Below are positions 8,590 through 16,147 of a stretch of 20,379 nucleotides of DNA, piece after piece; the first letter of the stretch is position 1, and every line of letters starts with the position of its first letter. This DNA is from JAFDZO01 sp038225955. GTDB lineage: Bacteria > Bacteroidota > Ignavibacteria > Tepidaquicellales > Tepidaquicellaceae. A program made the position numbers and the translations under genes. Under the pieces are notes generated by a model. It did no database searches. It had not been told where the DNA came from and saw only the letters and a program-made list of their open reading frames with translations. The stretch covers positions 1 through 20,379 of the forward strand of contig JBBRQV010000043.1 of assembly GCA_038225955.1 (NCBI GenBank), written 5' to 3'.

Positions 8590-10310
8590 TTCTTTAATAT
8601 CCAGTTTACTATTTCTTTCTGAGACATTGTATCGTTTATTTCGAGCACAATGCTTCTATCTCTGTTCACAGCCAGCCAGTTGGAAATTACTTTTATTTCA
8701 TCAAGCTCTTCATTAGAAAATTTATGTTTAATAAATTTTGAGAGTGAGAAAAATAAGTAATCCGTCGTTTCAAACAGCTCATCAAGAATTAAATTTTCAT
8801 CTGTAACGTCATCATTTATATAAAGACTATATGTCTTCATCAGCTTTCCATTATGGATGAAGAAAATTTCTTCCTTCTCTCCGTATTTTTGCTTTATTAT
8901 TATTTTCTTATTGTTAATCGCTGACGTAATCACTTTCTGATAGCTCATTACTCTTTGAATATCTTTTAGTCTGTCGCGAAGGAAAGCGGCTCTTTCGTAT
9001 TCTTCCTCCTGCGAAAATCGCACCATTTGCGCTTCAAAAAAATTCTGAATTGTTTCTTCCCCATCGTTTGTAATAAAATTATGGACACCTTTTACTTCGT
9101 CAGCATATTCCTTTTTACTTTGAGATAAATTGCAAGGAGCTTTGCATCTTCCAATATCGTAATACATACAGGTTGAGTGTGCCTTCGCAGGTTTGAGATT
9201 TTTGTATTCGCACTTTCGCAGACTGTAGTTTTCATTTATCTGCTTTAATATATTATGCACAGTTCTTCCGCTTGAAAATGGTCCGTAATAATTTGCGCCG
9301 TCATTTTCTATTTCATAAACTTTCTCAACGCGGGGATATTCATTTTGTATATCGATTTTCAGGAACGGATGAAACCTGTATCTTTTTATAGCAGTATTAA
9401 ACCTTGGCTTATGCTTCTTAATCATTTTTGATTCAAGAATTAAAGCAGAGAGTTCGGAATCCGTAACCTCAAATTCAATTGCATGAACCGATTGAATAAG
9501 ATTTCTTATTTTCGGCGGCAGGTCAGATGTAAAATTCAAATATGTTGCAAGTCGTTCACGTAAATTTTTTGCTTTGCCTATGTAAATAGTCTCTTCACTT
9601 TTGCTCTTCATAAAGTAAACACCGGGCAGCCTAGGGAAATCTTTTAAGTCGGCTTTTATTCTTTTTAGAATAGGCGATTTATTTGCTGAAGTATAAATTT
9701 TTGTGTTCTGAAAGCGCAATACTTCTTCAATAGTTTCAAGCTCGTACTCTTCGTTTAAAATTTCCAAAAACTTTAAAAGAATTTTAGAAGTTGCGAGAGT
9801 ATCATCGTAAGCCCTGTGAAAATTATCTGCTTTAATTTCAAAATACTCTGCGACTTTGCCGAGTGATTTACTTTTTAATTTTTTTAATAATCTTCTTGCA
9901 AGCTTGCAGGTACACACGGTGCGCATATTGAAATCAAAGTTCTCCCCTGCGCGTTCAAAAGATTTTTTTACAAAATTAAAATCGAATGCAACATTATGTC
10001 CAGTGAATAATATTGTCGGGTCTACTCCCGCAGAAATATGCGATTTATCAAAAATGAAGTCGCGAATTTTCGGAGAAAGCTCTTCAAACGTCGGTTTATC
10101 CATTACATCTTCATTGGAGATTCCGGTTAAATATGTTATCTGACTTGGTATATGCTGCTTTGGATTTATGAGAGTTGTGAACTTATCAATTATCTCGCCA
10201 TTATAAATTTTTATCAGCCCGATTTCCGTAATGCGGTTGTAATCGGATGACATTCCCGTTGTTTCAACGTCGCAGACAACAAATGTCGTATCGTATATAG
10301 GTGTGCCCAT
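8586..10310 (-). CDS. DEDDh exonuclease fused to GIY-YIG/UvrC N-terminal half (Cho-like repair nuclease)
   Basis: A fusion of a DNA polymerase III epsilon-type 3'-5' exonuclease with the N-terminal part of UvrC; 574 residues from the ATG at 10310. Exonuclease ligands are D14 and E16 (DVETTG), D110 (HNVAFDF), H165 and D169 (HRAYDD). Residues about 226-306 are a GIY-YIG domain (GVYF, YIGKAKNLRERL, catalytic R251 and E293). UvrC-like cysteines C367, C381, C389 and C393 follow with C-x13-C-x7-C-x3-C spacing, as in the iron-sulfur cluster of UvrC, then a UVR-like helix (EEEYERAAFLRDRL). The RNase H-like and HhH parts of true UvrC are missing, as in Cho. Such fusions are known in actinobacteria and elsewhere and are thought to act in excision repair. 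A longer frame starts at TTG 10349, but its 13 extra residues look like translated AT-rich spacer. Confidence 0.88.
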   Translation of the reverse strand: MGTPIYDTTFVVCDVETTGMSSDYNRITEIGLIKIYNGEIIDKFTTLINPKQHIPSQITYLTGISNEDVMDKPTFEELSPKIRDFIFDKSHISAGVDPTILFTGHNVAFDFNFVKKSFERAGENFDFNMRTVCTCKLARRLLKKLKSKSLGKVAEYFEIKADNFHRAYDDTLATSKILLKFLEILNEEYELETIEEVLRFQNTKIYTSANKSPILKRIKADLKDFPRLPGVYFMKSKSEETIYIGKAKNLRERLATYLNFTSDLPPKIRNLIQSVHAIEFEVTDSELSALILESKMIKKHKPRFNTAIKRYRFHPFLKIDIQNEYPRVEKVYEIENDGANYYGPFSSGRTVHNILKQINENYSLRKCEYKNLKPAKAHSTCMYYDIGRCKAPCNLSQSKKEYADEVKGVHNFITNDGEETIQNFFEAQMVRFSQEEEYERAAFLRDRLKDIQRVMSYQKVITSAINNKKIIIKQKYGEKEEIFFIHNGKLMKTYSLYINDDVTDENLILDELFETTDYLFFSLSKFIKHKFSNEELDEIKVISNWLAVNRDRSIVLEINDTMSQKEIVNWILKN

Positions 10311-10380
10311 AAATAAATATAGTAATATAATTATTAACAAAAATTTCAAAAAAAAGTGGCTTTATACTTTAAAGAAAAAA

Positions 10381-10556
10381 TAAAAATTAACCACAGAGAA
10401 CACAGAAAATAATTACGGAGTGCATAGAGAAGATAAAAATTAAACACAAAGAAGCGCAAAGAATAAGCCCGAAGCCCGCGAAGACAAATAATATATGAAA
10501 ATATAAAAATGTCTGTGTTCTCTGTGTAAAAACTCTGCACTCTCTGTAGTTAAAAA
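10381..10556. repeat. Degenerate CACAGAG-type intergenic repeats with 15 bp inverted arms
   Basis: This fills most of the 303-base gap at 10311-10613 between divergent genes. CACAGAGAACACAGA (10392-10406) recurs as its exact inverse complement at 10512-10526. Related degenerate units of about 17-20 bases lie between and beside them: TTACGGAGTGCATAGAGA (10413-10430), a TTAAACACAAAGAAGCGCAAAG-like unit at 10440-10461, and an inverse unit ending at 10552 (CTCTGCACTCTCTGTAG, 10533-10549). The left copies read on the plus strand and the right copies on the minus strand. A GC-rich core (GCCCGAAGCCCGCG) lies at 10467-10480. Similar CACAGAGAACACAGAG-like intergenic repeats recur in many bacterial genomes by my recollection, with no agreed function. 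Any short frame through it is spurious. Elsewhere in the gap I see no firm promoter. Confidence 0.6.
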
Positions 10557-10613
10557 ATCAGTATCCATTTATTAAAACCTTTATTAAGAAAATAATCTTT
10601 CTCAAATTTCCGC

Positions 10614-12365
10614 ATGCAGACTTTAACAGACCTGTTTCTCGAAAACTCAGAGAAATTTTCTTCCGATAAAAAAATATTTTTTACGAAGGAAGATAACGGC
10701 ACATATTCCTTTATAGACTATAAAGCCTTCAGTGAAAACATTTCCTCGTTAGTTCACTTTTTCAGATTTCATAATCTTAAAAGGGGAGATAAAGTTGCCA
10801 TTCTCTCCGATAATAGATTTGAATGGGCGGCAGTTGATTTTGTCTGCATGTTTTTGGGACTTATTTCAGTCCCTACGTATGTTTCTTTAAATCCCGAACA
10901 GATAAAATATATTTTGAATGATGCGGAGGTAAAGATAATTTTTGTAATGAATAAATTTTTACTCGAGAAGATTAATAAGATAAAAGCAGATGTACCATCA
11001 TTAAAAACAATCGTATCATTTAATAATCTTTCTGAAGAAAATCTCTCCAATGATATAATAAATTATTCATCGATAAGTAAAAATTTTTCCTCATCGGAAG
11101 ATTTGAAAACCCTTTCTTCCTCTATAAATGAAGAAGATTTACTTACTATAATATATACATCAGGCACTACAGGAAATCCTAAAGGCGTAATGCTCACACA
11201 TAAAAATATTTATATAAATATTAAAGCATGTATGCAGGTCTTACAGATTAACGAGCAGGATAGATTCCTTTCATTTCTTCCATACTGCCACGCCTACGAG
11301 AGAACTGCAGGATATTACTTAGCTCTGTTTACGGGAGCGGAAATTTATTTTGCGAAAAACATCGATACTATCTCTGCGCAAATGCCTGAAGCAAAGCCGA
11401 CGATTTTAATTTGCGTTCCGCACCTCCTTGAAAAAATGTATTCGAAAATTATAGATAGCCCGAATTCACTTCATGGAATTAAGAAAAAATTATCTTCGTG
11501 GGCAATCAATATGGCATTAGAAAGAAAAGTAAAACCTCACTCTATAAAGTGGAATATCGCATACAAATTAGTTTATACAAAAATTGCAGCGAAGACAGGA
11601 GGATGTCTTCGCTTAATGGCATCCGGCGGTGGAGCATTGAATAAAAACATCTCCGAATTTTTTATTTACATGGGTGTAATGGTAATAGAGGGCTATGGAA
11701 TGACGGAGCACTCGCCGGTGATATCCGTTAATCCTCCCGATAAAAATAAACCCGGTACTGTCGGGCCTCCTTTAAATGGAGTGAAAGCAAAGATAGAAGA
11801 GGACGGAGAAATTCTTGTGCAAAGCGAGTCAATCATGGCGGGGTATTATAAGGACGAGAAGGCAACATCCGATACAATTGTAAACGGATGGCTGCATACG
11901 GGAGATATTGGAGAAATAGATGGAGATGGATATATAAAAATTACAGATAGGAAAAAAGAATTGTTCAAAACATCGGGAGGAAAATACATTGCGCCGGCAC
12001 AGATAGAAGAAATGCTGAAGCAGTTAAACTATATAGAGCAGATTTTAATAATAGGAAACGAAAGGATGTATGTAACGTCTTTAATCGTACCTCAAATTGA
12101 GCATTTGAAAAATCTTGCAAAAAAACTCAAGGTGGAATATAAAGAAGAAGGAGAACTGCATTCTAACAAAGAGATACTTAGAGAAATAGAGAAAGATATT
12201 AATTCAGCTCAGAAAAATTTAGCGACTTATGAAAAAGTAAGGCGATTTGCCCTGCTTGAAAATCCATTTACAATTGAAGGAAACGAGTTGACTCCAACAA
12301 TGAAAGTGAAACGTAGAATAGTCGAGGAGAAATATAAGGATTTGATAGAAAAAATGTATAAATAA
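10614..12365 (+). CDS. Long-chain fatty acid-CoA ligase (AMP-forming)
   Basis: A full-length 583-residue member of the ANL adenylating family, best matching the FadD15-like long-chain acyl-CoA synthetases of bacteria. It activates fatty acids with ATP and CoA to acyl-CoA at the cytoplasmic membrane, for lipid synthesis or degradation. Motifs in order: P-loop YTSGTTGNPKG (181-191), FLPYCHAYERTAGY (221-234), the core EGYGMTEHSPV (359-369), the hinge region WLHTGDIGEIDGDGYIKITD (426-445), GGKYIAPAQIEE (455-466), and a C-terminal LTPTMKVKR (559-567) with the likely catalytic lysine. No part is missing. It ends 73 bases before nuoA, in a gap that holds a promoter-like element, so it is probably a separate transcription unit. 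Exact chain-length preference cannot be told. Confidence 0.92.
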   Translation: MQTLTDLFLENSEKFSSDKKIFFTKEDNGTYSFIDYKAFSENISSLVHFFRFHNLKRGDKVAILSDNRFEWAAVDFVCMFLGLISVPTYVSLNPEQIKYILNDAEVKIIFVMNKFLLEKINKIKADVPSLKTIVSFNNLSEENLSNDIINYSSISKNFSSSEDLKTLSSSINEEDLLTIIYTSGTTGNPKGVMLTHKNIYINIKACMQVLQINEQDRFLSFLPYCHAYERTAGYYLALFTGAEIYFAKNIDTISAQMPEAKPTILICVPHLLEKMYSKIIDSPNSLHGIKKKLSSWAINMALERKVKPHSIKWNIAYKLVYTKIAAKTGGCLRLMASGGGALNKNISEFFIYMGVMVIEGYGMTEHSPVISVNPPDKNKPGTVGPPLNGVKAKIEEDGEILVQSESIMAGYYKDEKATSDTIVNGWLHTGDIGEIDGDGYIKITDRKKELFKTSGGKYIAPAQIEEMLKQLNYIEQILIIGNERMYVTSLIVPQIEHLKNLAKKLKVEYKEEGELHSNKEILREIEKDINSAQKNLATYEKVRRFALLENPFTIEGNELTPTMKVKRRIVEEKYKDLIEKMYK

Positions 12366-12392
12366 GTAAGTAAAAAATGTAGTCCATAAATT

Positions 12393-12400
12393 TACTTTTG
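12393..12400 (+). promoter_or_regulatory. Candidate -7 element for the nuo operon
   Basis: TACTTTTG exactly matches TAnnTTTG, the -7 element of Bacteroidota-type promoters. It ends 38 bases before the nuoA start codon, a sensible leader length. No good -33 TTG-type element is visible 19-21 bases upstream, so this is a half match only. Confidence 0.4.
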
Positions 12401-12438
12401 CCTAAAAAAAAACAGAAAAAAAGTATATATTGTAAATT

Positions 12439-12807
12439 ATGATTGAATCCTATATTCCAATTATGCTCATCCTGTTTATTTCAATAGGATTTGCGGTAGT
12501 AAATGTAAATATGTCCTGGTTAGTGGGTCCTACTCGTCCTAACAGGGAAAAGCTATCTACATACGAAAGCGGCATGGAGCCGGTTGGTACTGCCAGAGAT
12601 AAATTCTCTGTGAAGTATTATATGGTTTCTGTTTTGTTTATTTTATTTGATATTGAGGTGGTGTTTTTATATCCGTGGGCAGTATCGTTTGTGAACTTTG
12701 AACCGGCTAAAATGGTTTATTCTTTTATAAGTGTAATTGTTTTCGTAGTAATACTTTTCATAGGGTACTTCTACGTTATTAAAAAAGGGGCTTTAAAATG
12801 GGACTAG
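12439..12807 (+). CDS. nuoA: NADH-quinone oxidoreductase subunit A
   Basis: Small membrane subunit of respiratory complex I, 122 residues, the usual family length. Three hydrophobic helices are visible (about 5-24, 60-80 and 90-113). The hallmark YESGMEPVG (42-50) lies in the loop near the quinone site, and FDIEVVFLYPWA (70-81) in helix 2 carries the conserved acidic residues. NuoA helps join the membrane arm to the peripheral arm near the quinone cavity. It is the first gene of the nuo cluster, and its end overlaps nuoB by 10 bases, which suggests translational coupling. Confidence 0.96.
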   Translation: MIESYIPIMLILFISIGFAVVNVNMSWLVGPTRPNREKLSTYESGMEPVGTARDKFSVKYYMVSVLFILFDIEVVFLYPWAVSFVNFEPAKMVYSFISVIVFVVILFIGYFYVIKKGALKWD

Positions 12808-13286
12808 AAGAACATCTTTCCAATGACGGATTTGTAACATCAAAAATAGATGAGTTAATTAAATGGGGAAGAAAAAATGCTCTATGGCCAATGCCTATGG
12901 GTATATCCTGCTGCGCAATCGAAATGATGGCAGTCGCAGGTCCGCGTTTTGATATTTCAAGATTCGGCTCAGAAGTATTCAGATTCTCTCCGCGTCAATC
13001 AGATGTAATGATTGTAGCCGGTACAGTAACATATAAAATGGCAAAAGTAGTAAGAAAGATTTACGACCAGATGCCTGAACCCAAATGGGTAATAGCAATG
13101 GGTGCTTGTACATCTTCTGGCGGAATGTACAGAACATATTCTGTAGTGCAGGGCATTGACCAATTTTTACCTGTTGACGTTTACGTTGCAGGATGCCCGC
13201 CGAGACCTGATAATTTATTGAATGCTTTAATAAAAATTCAGGAAAAAGTTTCATCAAAAGATACAAGTTCTTTTTCTTACAATTAA
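12798..13286 (+). CDS. nuoB: NADH-quinone oxidoreductase subunit B (N2 cluster)
   Basis: A 162-residue peripheral-arm subunit that holds iron-sulfur cluster N2, the last electron carrier before quinone. The four ligands are present: adjacent C38 and C39 (GISCCAIEMMA), C104 (MGACTSSGG) and C133 (VAGCPPRP). The start ATG lies inside the end of nuoA. AAGGGG just upstream (12785-12790) is one of the few Shine-Dalgarno-like stretches in the window, which fits re-initiation after nuoA. The final residues after about 150 (SSKDTSSFSYN) are a short variable tail. The next gene, 10 bases downstream, is not nuoC but a secreted protein. Confidence 0.97.
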   Translation: MGLEEHLSNDGFVTSKIDELIKWGRKNALWPMPMGISCCAIEMMAVAGPRFDISRFGSEVFRFSPRQSDVMIVAGTVTYKMAKVVRKIYDQMPEPKWVIAMGACTSSGGMYRTYSVVQGIDQFLPVDVYVAGCPPRPDNLLNALIKIQEKVSSKDTSSFSYN

Positions 13287-13296
13287 AAAACTAACT

Positions 13297-14259
13297 ATGA
13301 AAAAAACACTCTACACTCTCCTCACTATCTTGTTTTTTGTAGTATGTTCCACTCCTTCATTTTCGCAGATAAAACTGCAGGAAGGTTTTGAAACCACTGA
13401 TACAGTCGCAGGCGCAGTGCCTCCGGGCTGGTCAGTTTGGAATCACCAGAATTACCCAATAGATCCAACAACAAACTGGATGGTAAGAGATTCAGGTCTT
13501 TCTATGCCCGGATTATCAACAGCGTTGACTAAATCACATTCTGGTAAAAGATCTATGGGTGTCAGTTGGACATCTTATCAGGATACTACAGGCGGTACAA
13601 GCAGCCCTATTACTGATTGTTGGTTAGTCACAAAAAGAATAAATGTTTCTGCAGGAGATTCTTTAAGATTTTTCATGTCGGGTGGCAGTCCTTCATATTG
13701 GGATAGTGTTCAAATATGGGTAGGTGTTCTGGATTCTATACCTGAGGATATATTAGGATTCCCTGATTACAGACTTGGAACTGTTGCTTTCCCCGGAACA
13801 TCAGGCGGTGGCTCGGTTTACGGACAATTTGTTAGAAAAGCTTACGGTTTAAATAGATTTCTTCCTTTTGGAACAATATGGGTCGCTTTCCGATACAACA
13901 CAAATACCACTATAGACGGCTTTGCAGTTTATCTTGATGATGTTATGGTTGGAAACCCAAATGTGGCAGTCACTCCGACGAATACAAACGTACCGTCGCA
14001 GTTTGAGCTATCACAAAATTATCCGAATCCTTTCAACCCTACAACTAACATTAAATTCAGTTTGCCAAAGGCAACAAATGTTCAGATTGTAATATTTAAT
14101 TCGGTTGGACAGGAAGTAAAATCATTAGTGAATGAATATAAAACTGCAGGCTCTTATACTGTAGATTTCAACGCTTCGGATTTAGCAAGCGGAACATATT
14201 TCTATAAAATCATCACAAGTGATTTTACAGAAACAAATAAAATGACGTTAGTAAAATAA
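13297..14259 (+). CDS. Secreted choice-of-anchor J (cleaved adhesin-like) protein with T9SS sorting domain, inside the nuo operon
   Basis: A 320-residue exported protein placed between nuoB and nuoC. Residues 1-23 are a signal peptide ending PSFSQ. Residues about 26-215 fit the choice-of-anchor J / cleaved-adhesin jelly-roll family: opening EGFE, PPGW, W at about 60, SGKRSMGVSW, DCWLVTKRINVSAGDSLRF, and closing DGFAVYLDDVMVG. The T9SS sorting domain follows, with NYPNPFNPTT from residue 241 and a tail ending KMTLVK. It begins only 10 bases after nuoB, on the same strand, with the start context TAACTATGAAAAAA that also occurs at the 946 gene. A hairpin follows it. There is no reason to think it is a complex I subunit: it should leave the cytoplasm and be surface-anchored or released. 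Insertion into the operon is the simplest explanation. Confidence 0.85.
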   Translation: MKKTLYTLLTILFFVVCSTPSFSQIKLQEGFETTDTVAGAVPPGWSVWNHQNYPIDPTTNWMVRDSGLSMPGLSTALTKSHSGKRSMGVSWTSYQDTTGGTSSPITDCWLVTKRINVSAGDSLRFFMSGGSPSYWDSVQIWVGVLDSIPEDILGFPDYRLGTVAFPGTSGGGSVYGQFVRKAYGLNRFLPFGTIWVAFRYNTNTTIDGFAVYLDDVMVGNPNVAVTPTNTNVPSQFELSQNYPNPFNPTTNIKFSLPKATNVQIVIFNSVGQEVKSLVNEYKTAGSYTVDFNASDLASGTYFYKIITSDFTETNKMTLVK

Positions 14260-14271
14260 ATTTATCATTCT

Positions 14272-14301
14272 AGCCCGCTGAAATATGCGGGCTTTATTTA
14301 T
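14272..14301 (+). terminator. Terminator-like hairpin abutting nuoC
   Basis: AGCCCGC (14272-14278) pairs with GCGGGCT (14287-14293) around the loop TGAAATAT, followed by a T-rich tail TTTATTTAT that ends just before the nuoC ATG at 14303. It may terminate or attenuate transcription from the nuoAB side, or act as a 3'-end or processing structure of the inserted gene. The tail is interrupted by A, so read-through is likely. Confidence 0.6.
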
Positions 14302-14302
14302 C

Positions 14303-14785
14303 ATGACTGAACAACGACTTAACACATTAAAAGAAAAACTCAGCAATTTCAATCTTCAGTACACTGATGTAAACGGAACACCTTCCATTACCATTCCTAA
14401 AGAAAACTTGCTTGATGTCTGCAGAATTTTAAAAGATGATGCTGATATTAAATTTGACCAGTGCAGAGATGCAGTAGGTGTTGACCGCTTTACTAAGAAA
14501 AACAGATTTGAAATAATTTACAATCTTTATTCGTTACCGAATAAAGACAGATTATTTATAAGAGTTGAGATTGACGGAAAGAATCCTGAGTCTCCTTCTA
14601 TAGCTTCACTATGGAAATCTGCAGATTGGTATGAAAGAGAAGCTTATGATATGATAGGTATAAAATTCACAGGACATCCTGACTTAAGAAGAATATATAT
14701 GCCCGAAGATTACCAGTATTTTCCGCTTAGAAAAGATTTTCCTTTAATGGGAATAGAAGGCTCTATTCCATTACCGAATAAATAA
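14303..14785 (+). CDS. nuoC: NADH-quinone oxidoreductase subunit C
   Basis: The 30 kDa-type peripheral subunit of complex I, 160 residues from the chosen start. It has the signature region DWYEREAYDMIGIKFTGHPD (near residues 112-131), then RRIYMPEDYQ and PLRKDFPL. It packs against NuoD and NuoB in the quinone-side module and carries no cofactor. An upstream in-frame ATG at 14285 lies in the loop and stem of the hairpin and adds only MRALFI, so the ATG at 14303 (MTEQRLNT) is preferred. It is separate from nuoD, not fused as in E. coli. It stands 43 bases after the inserted T9SS gene with no obvious promoter of its own. Confidence 0.95.
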   Translation: MTEQRLNTLKEKLSNFNLQYTDVNGTPSITIPKENLLDVCRILKDDADIKFDQCRDAVGVDRFTKKNRFEIIYNLYSLPNKDRLFIRVEIDGKNPESPSIASLWKSADWYEREAYDMIGIKFTGHPDLRRIYMPEDYQYFPLRKDFPLMGIEGSIPLPNK

Positions 14786-14807
14786 ATTTTCGTTTTAAGA
14801 AATAATG

Positions 14808-14835
14808 TTGTTAATTGTTAACTGCTAATTGTTAA
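14808..14835 (+). repeat. Four tandem heptamers before nuoD
   Basis: Four consecutive 7-base units: TTGTTAA, TTGTTAA, CTGCTAA, TTGTTAA. Three are identical and the third differs at two bases. They fill half of the 57-base nuoC-nuoD spacer and end 7 bases before the nuoD start codon. They look like a slippage-prone simple repeat; an effect on nuoD expression is only possible. Confidence 0.6.
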
Positions 14836-14842
14836 ATGAAAA

Positions 14843-16120
14843 ATGTCTCACACGATTTTTAAAGACTTACAAGACGAGAAAACAGAAATAAAAAAGACGC
14901 AAATACTTCAGGCTTTAGAGTCTGAAGATTTAAGCGCAACTTTTGACGATGCATTAGATAACGAGATGGTGCTTAATATGGGTCCGCAGCATCCTGCAAC
15001 TCATGGAGTGTTAAGATTGCTCCTCAGTCTTGATGGTGAAACTGTAAAAAAATGTATTCCCGAGCTTGGCTATCTTCACAGAGGATATGAAAAACTTGCA
15101 GAGGCTTCTACATACCATGAGTTTATTCCTCATACAGATAGATTAGATTATCTTCAGCCAATGGCAAATAATGTTGCCTATGCGCTGGCTGTTGAAAAAT
15201 TAATTCAGCTTGAAATTCCTGAACGAGGAAAATATATAAGAGTACTTATTGCAGAGCTTGCCAGAATTCAATCGCACTTACTTGCATTCGGCGCAATGGT
15301 TATGGATATCGGAGCGTTAACTCCTTTCCTATGGGCAATAAGAGAAAGAGAAAAAATTCTCGATTTATATGATATAATTTGCGGGGCAAGATTCACTACT
15401 TCATATACACGTATCGGCGGAGTTTCACAAGATATAACCGAGGAAGCATTAAGAGCTACAAGAAAGTTTATTGATGAGTTCGGCGGATACTTGCAGGAGT
15501 GCCGCAACCTTGTTGAAAGAAATAAAATTTTTATCAATAGAACTGAAGGCATAGGCTATATGTCTAAAGAAGATGTTATTAATTACGGCTTGAGCGGACC
15601 ATTAATCCGCGCAGCAGGTGTAGAAGCAGATGTAAGAAGAGATAATCCGTATTTAGTTTATGACCAGTTAGATTTTAGAATTCCTACTTATACAGATAGT
15701 GATTGCCTTGCAAGATATTATGTTCGTGTAGAAGAAATGGTTGAGTCAACTAAGATTGTAAAGCAGTGTCTTGATAAATTTCCTCAGGGCGCATACAATG
15801 CCTACTCAACAAAAAAAGTTCTTCCGAAGAAAGAAAGAGTTTATACAAAGATGGAAGAGCTGATTCATGACTTTATGATTATTAATTTCGGACCAAATCC
15901 TCCTAAGGGAGAATCATATTCAGCTGTTGAAGCATCAAAAGGTGAGCTCGGATTTTATTTTATAAGTGACGGAAGCGGTCATCCGTTCCGTACAAAAATT
16001 CGCGCGCCAAGTTTCTGCAATTTACAGGCATTACCTGTAATGATGAAGGACTGCATGATTGCAGATACAGTTGTTATAATCGGTGGTGTTGACCCTGTTA
16101 TGGGTGAAGCAGATAAATAA
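14843..16120 (+). CDS. nuoD: NADH-quinone oxidoreductase subunit D
   Basis: The 49 kDa-type subunit that forms the quinone-binding cavity with NuoB; 425 residues. Conserved stretches include NMGPQHPATHGVLRLLL (45-61), ELGYLHRGYEKLAE (near 75-88), HTDRLDY (97-103), a GARFTTSYTRIGGV region, and the end motif GGVDPVMGEADK. The first 40 residues are a hydrophilic extension before the core, somewhat longer than minimal homologues; they contain no alternative ATG before M42, so the annotated start stands. It is followed by nuoE after 27 bases, with a duplicated 9-mer in the gap. Confidence 0.96.
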   Translation: MSHTIFKDLQDEKTEIKKTQILQALESEDLSATFDDALDNEMVLNMGPQHPATHGVLRLLLSLDGETVKKCIPELGYLHRGYEKLAEASTYHEFIPHTDRLDYLQPMANNVAYALAVEKLIQLEIPERGKYIRVLIAELARIQSHLLAFGAMVMDIGALTPFLWAIREREKILDLYDIICGARFTTSYTRIGGVSQDITEEALRATRKFIDEFGGYLQECRNLVERNKIFINRTEGIGYMSKEDVINYGLSGPLIRAAGVEADVRRDNPYLVYDQLDFRIPTYTDSDCLARYYVRVEEMVESTKIVKQCLDKFPQGAYNAYSTKKVLPKKERVYTKMEELIHDFMIINFGPNPPKGESYSAVEASKGELGFYFISDGSGHPFRTKIRAPSFCNLQALPVMMKDCMIADTVVIIGGVDPVMGEADK

Positions 16121-16121
16121 A

Positions 16122-16139
16122 TTTTACAATTTTTACAAT
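16122..16139 (+). repeat. Direct duplication TTTTACAAT x2 between nuoD and nuoE
   Basis: TTTTACAAT occurs twice head-to-tail (16122-16130 and 16131-16139) in the 27-base spacer. It is a very short tandem repeat, probably slippage-derived, and ends 8 bases before the nuoE ATG. Confidence 0.5.
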
Positions 16140-16147
16140 TAATTTTT

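Noticed and set aside
9856..10143. Open frame of 95 residues on the plus strand
   Set aside because: Antisense to the exonuclease domain of the fusion gene, whose catalytic motifs are all in the minus frame.
10311..10349. 13-residue N-terminal extension of the exonuclease fusion resembling a signal peptide (MKFLLIIILLYLF)
   Set aside because: It starts at TTG and comes from AT-rich spacer; a DNA repair nuclease should be cytoplasmic, and the ATG at 10310 gives the expected family start.
10346..10540. Open frame of 64 residues on the minus strand in the repeat region
   Set aside because: It is a translation of the CACAGAG repeats and AT-rich spacer, with biased composition and no family resemblance.
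10381..10556. CRISPR array
   Set aside because: The units are degenerate, face both directions and have no constant spacer length; there are no cas genes.
13297..14259. Novel complex I subunit encoded within the operon
   Set aside because: It has a signal peptide, an adhesin-type domain and a T9SS tail, so it should leave the cytoplasm; none of this suits a complex I subunit.
14285..14302. Upstream ATG for nuoC
   Set aside because: It lies in the loop of the hairpin and adds only six residues with no family match.
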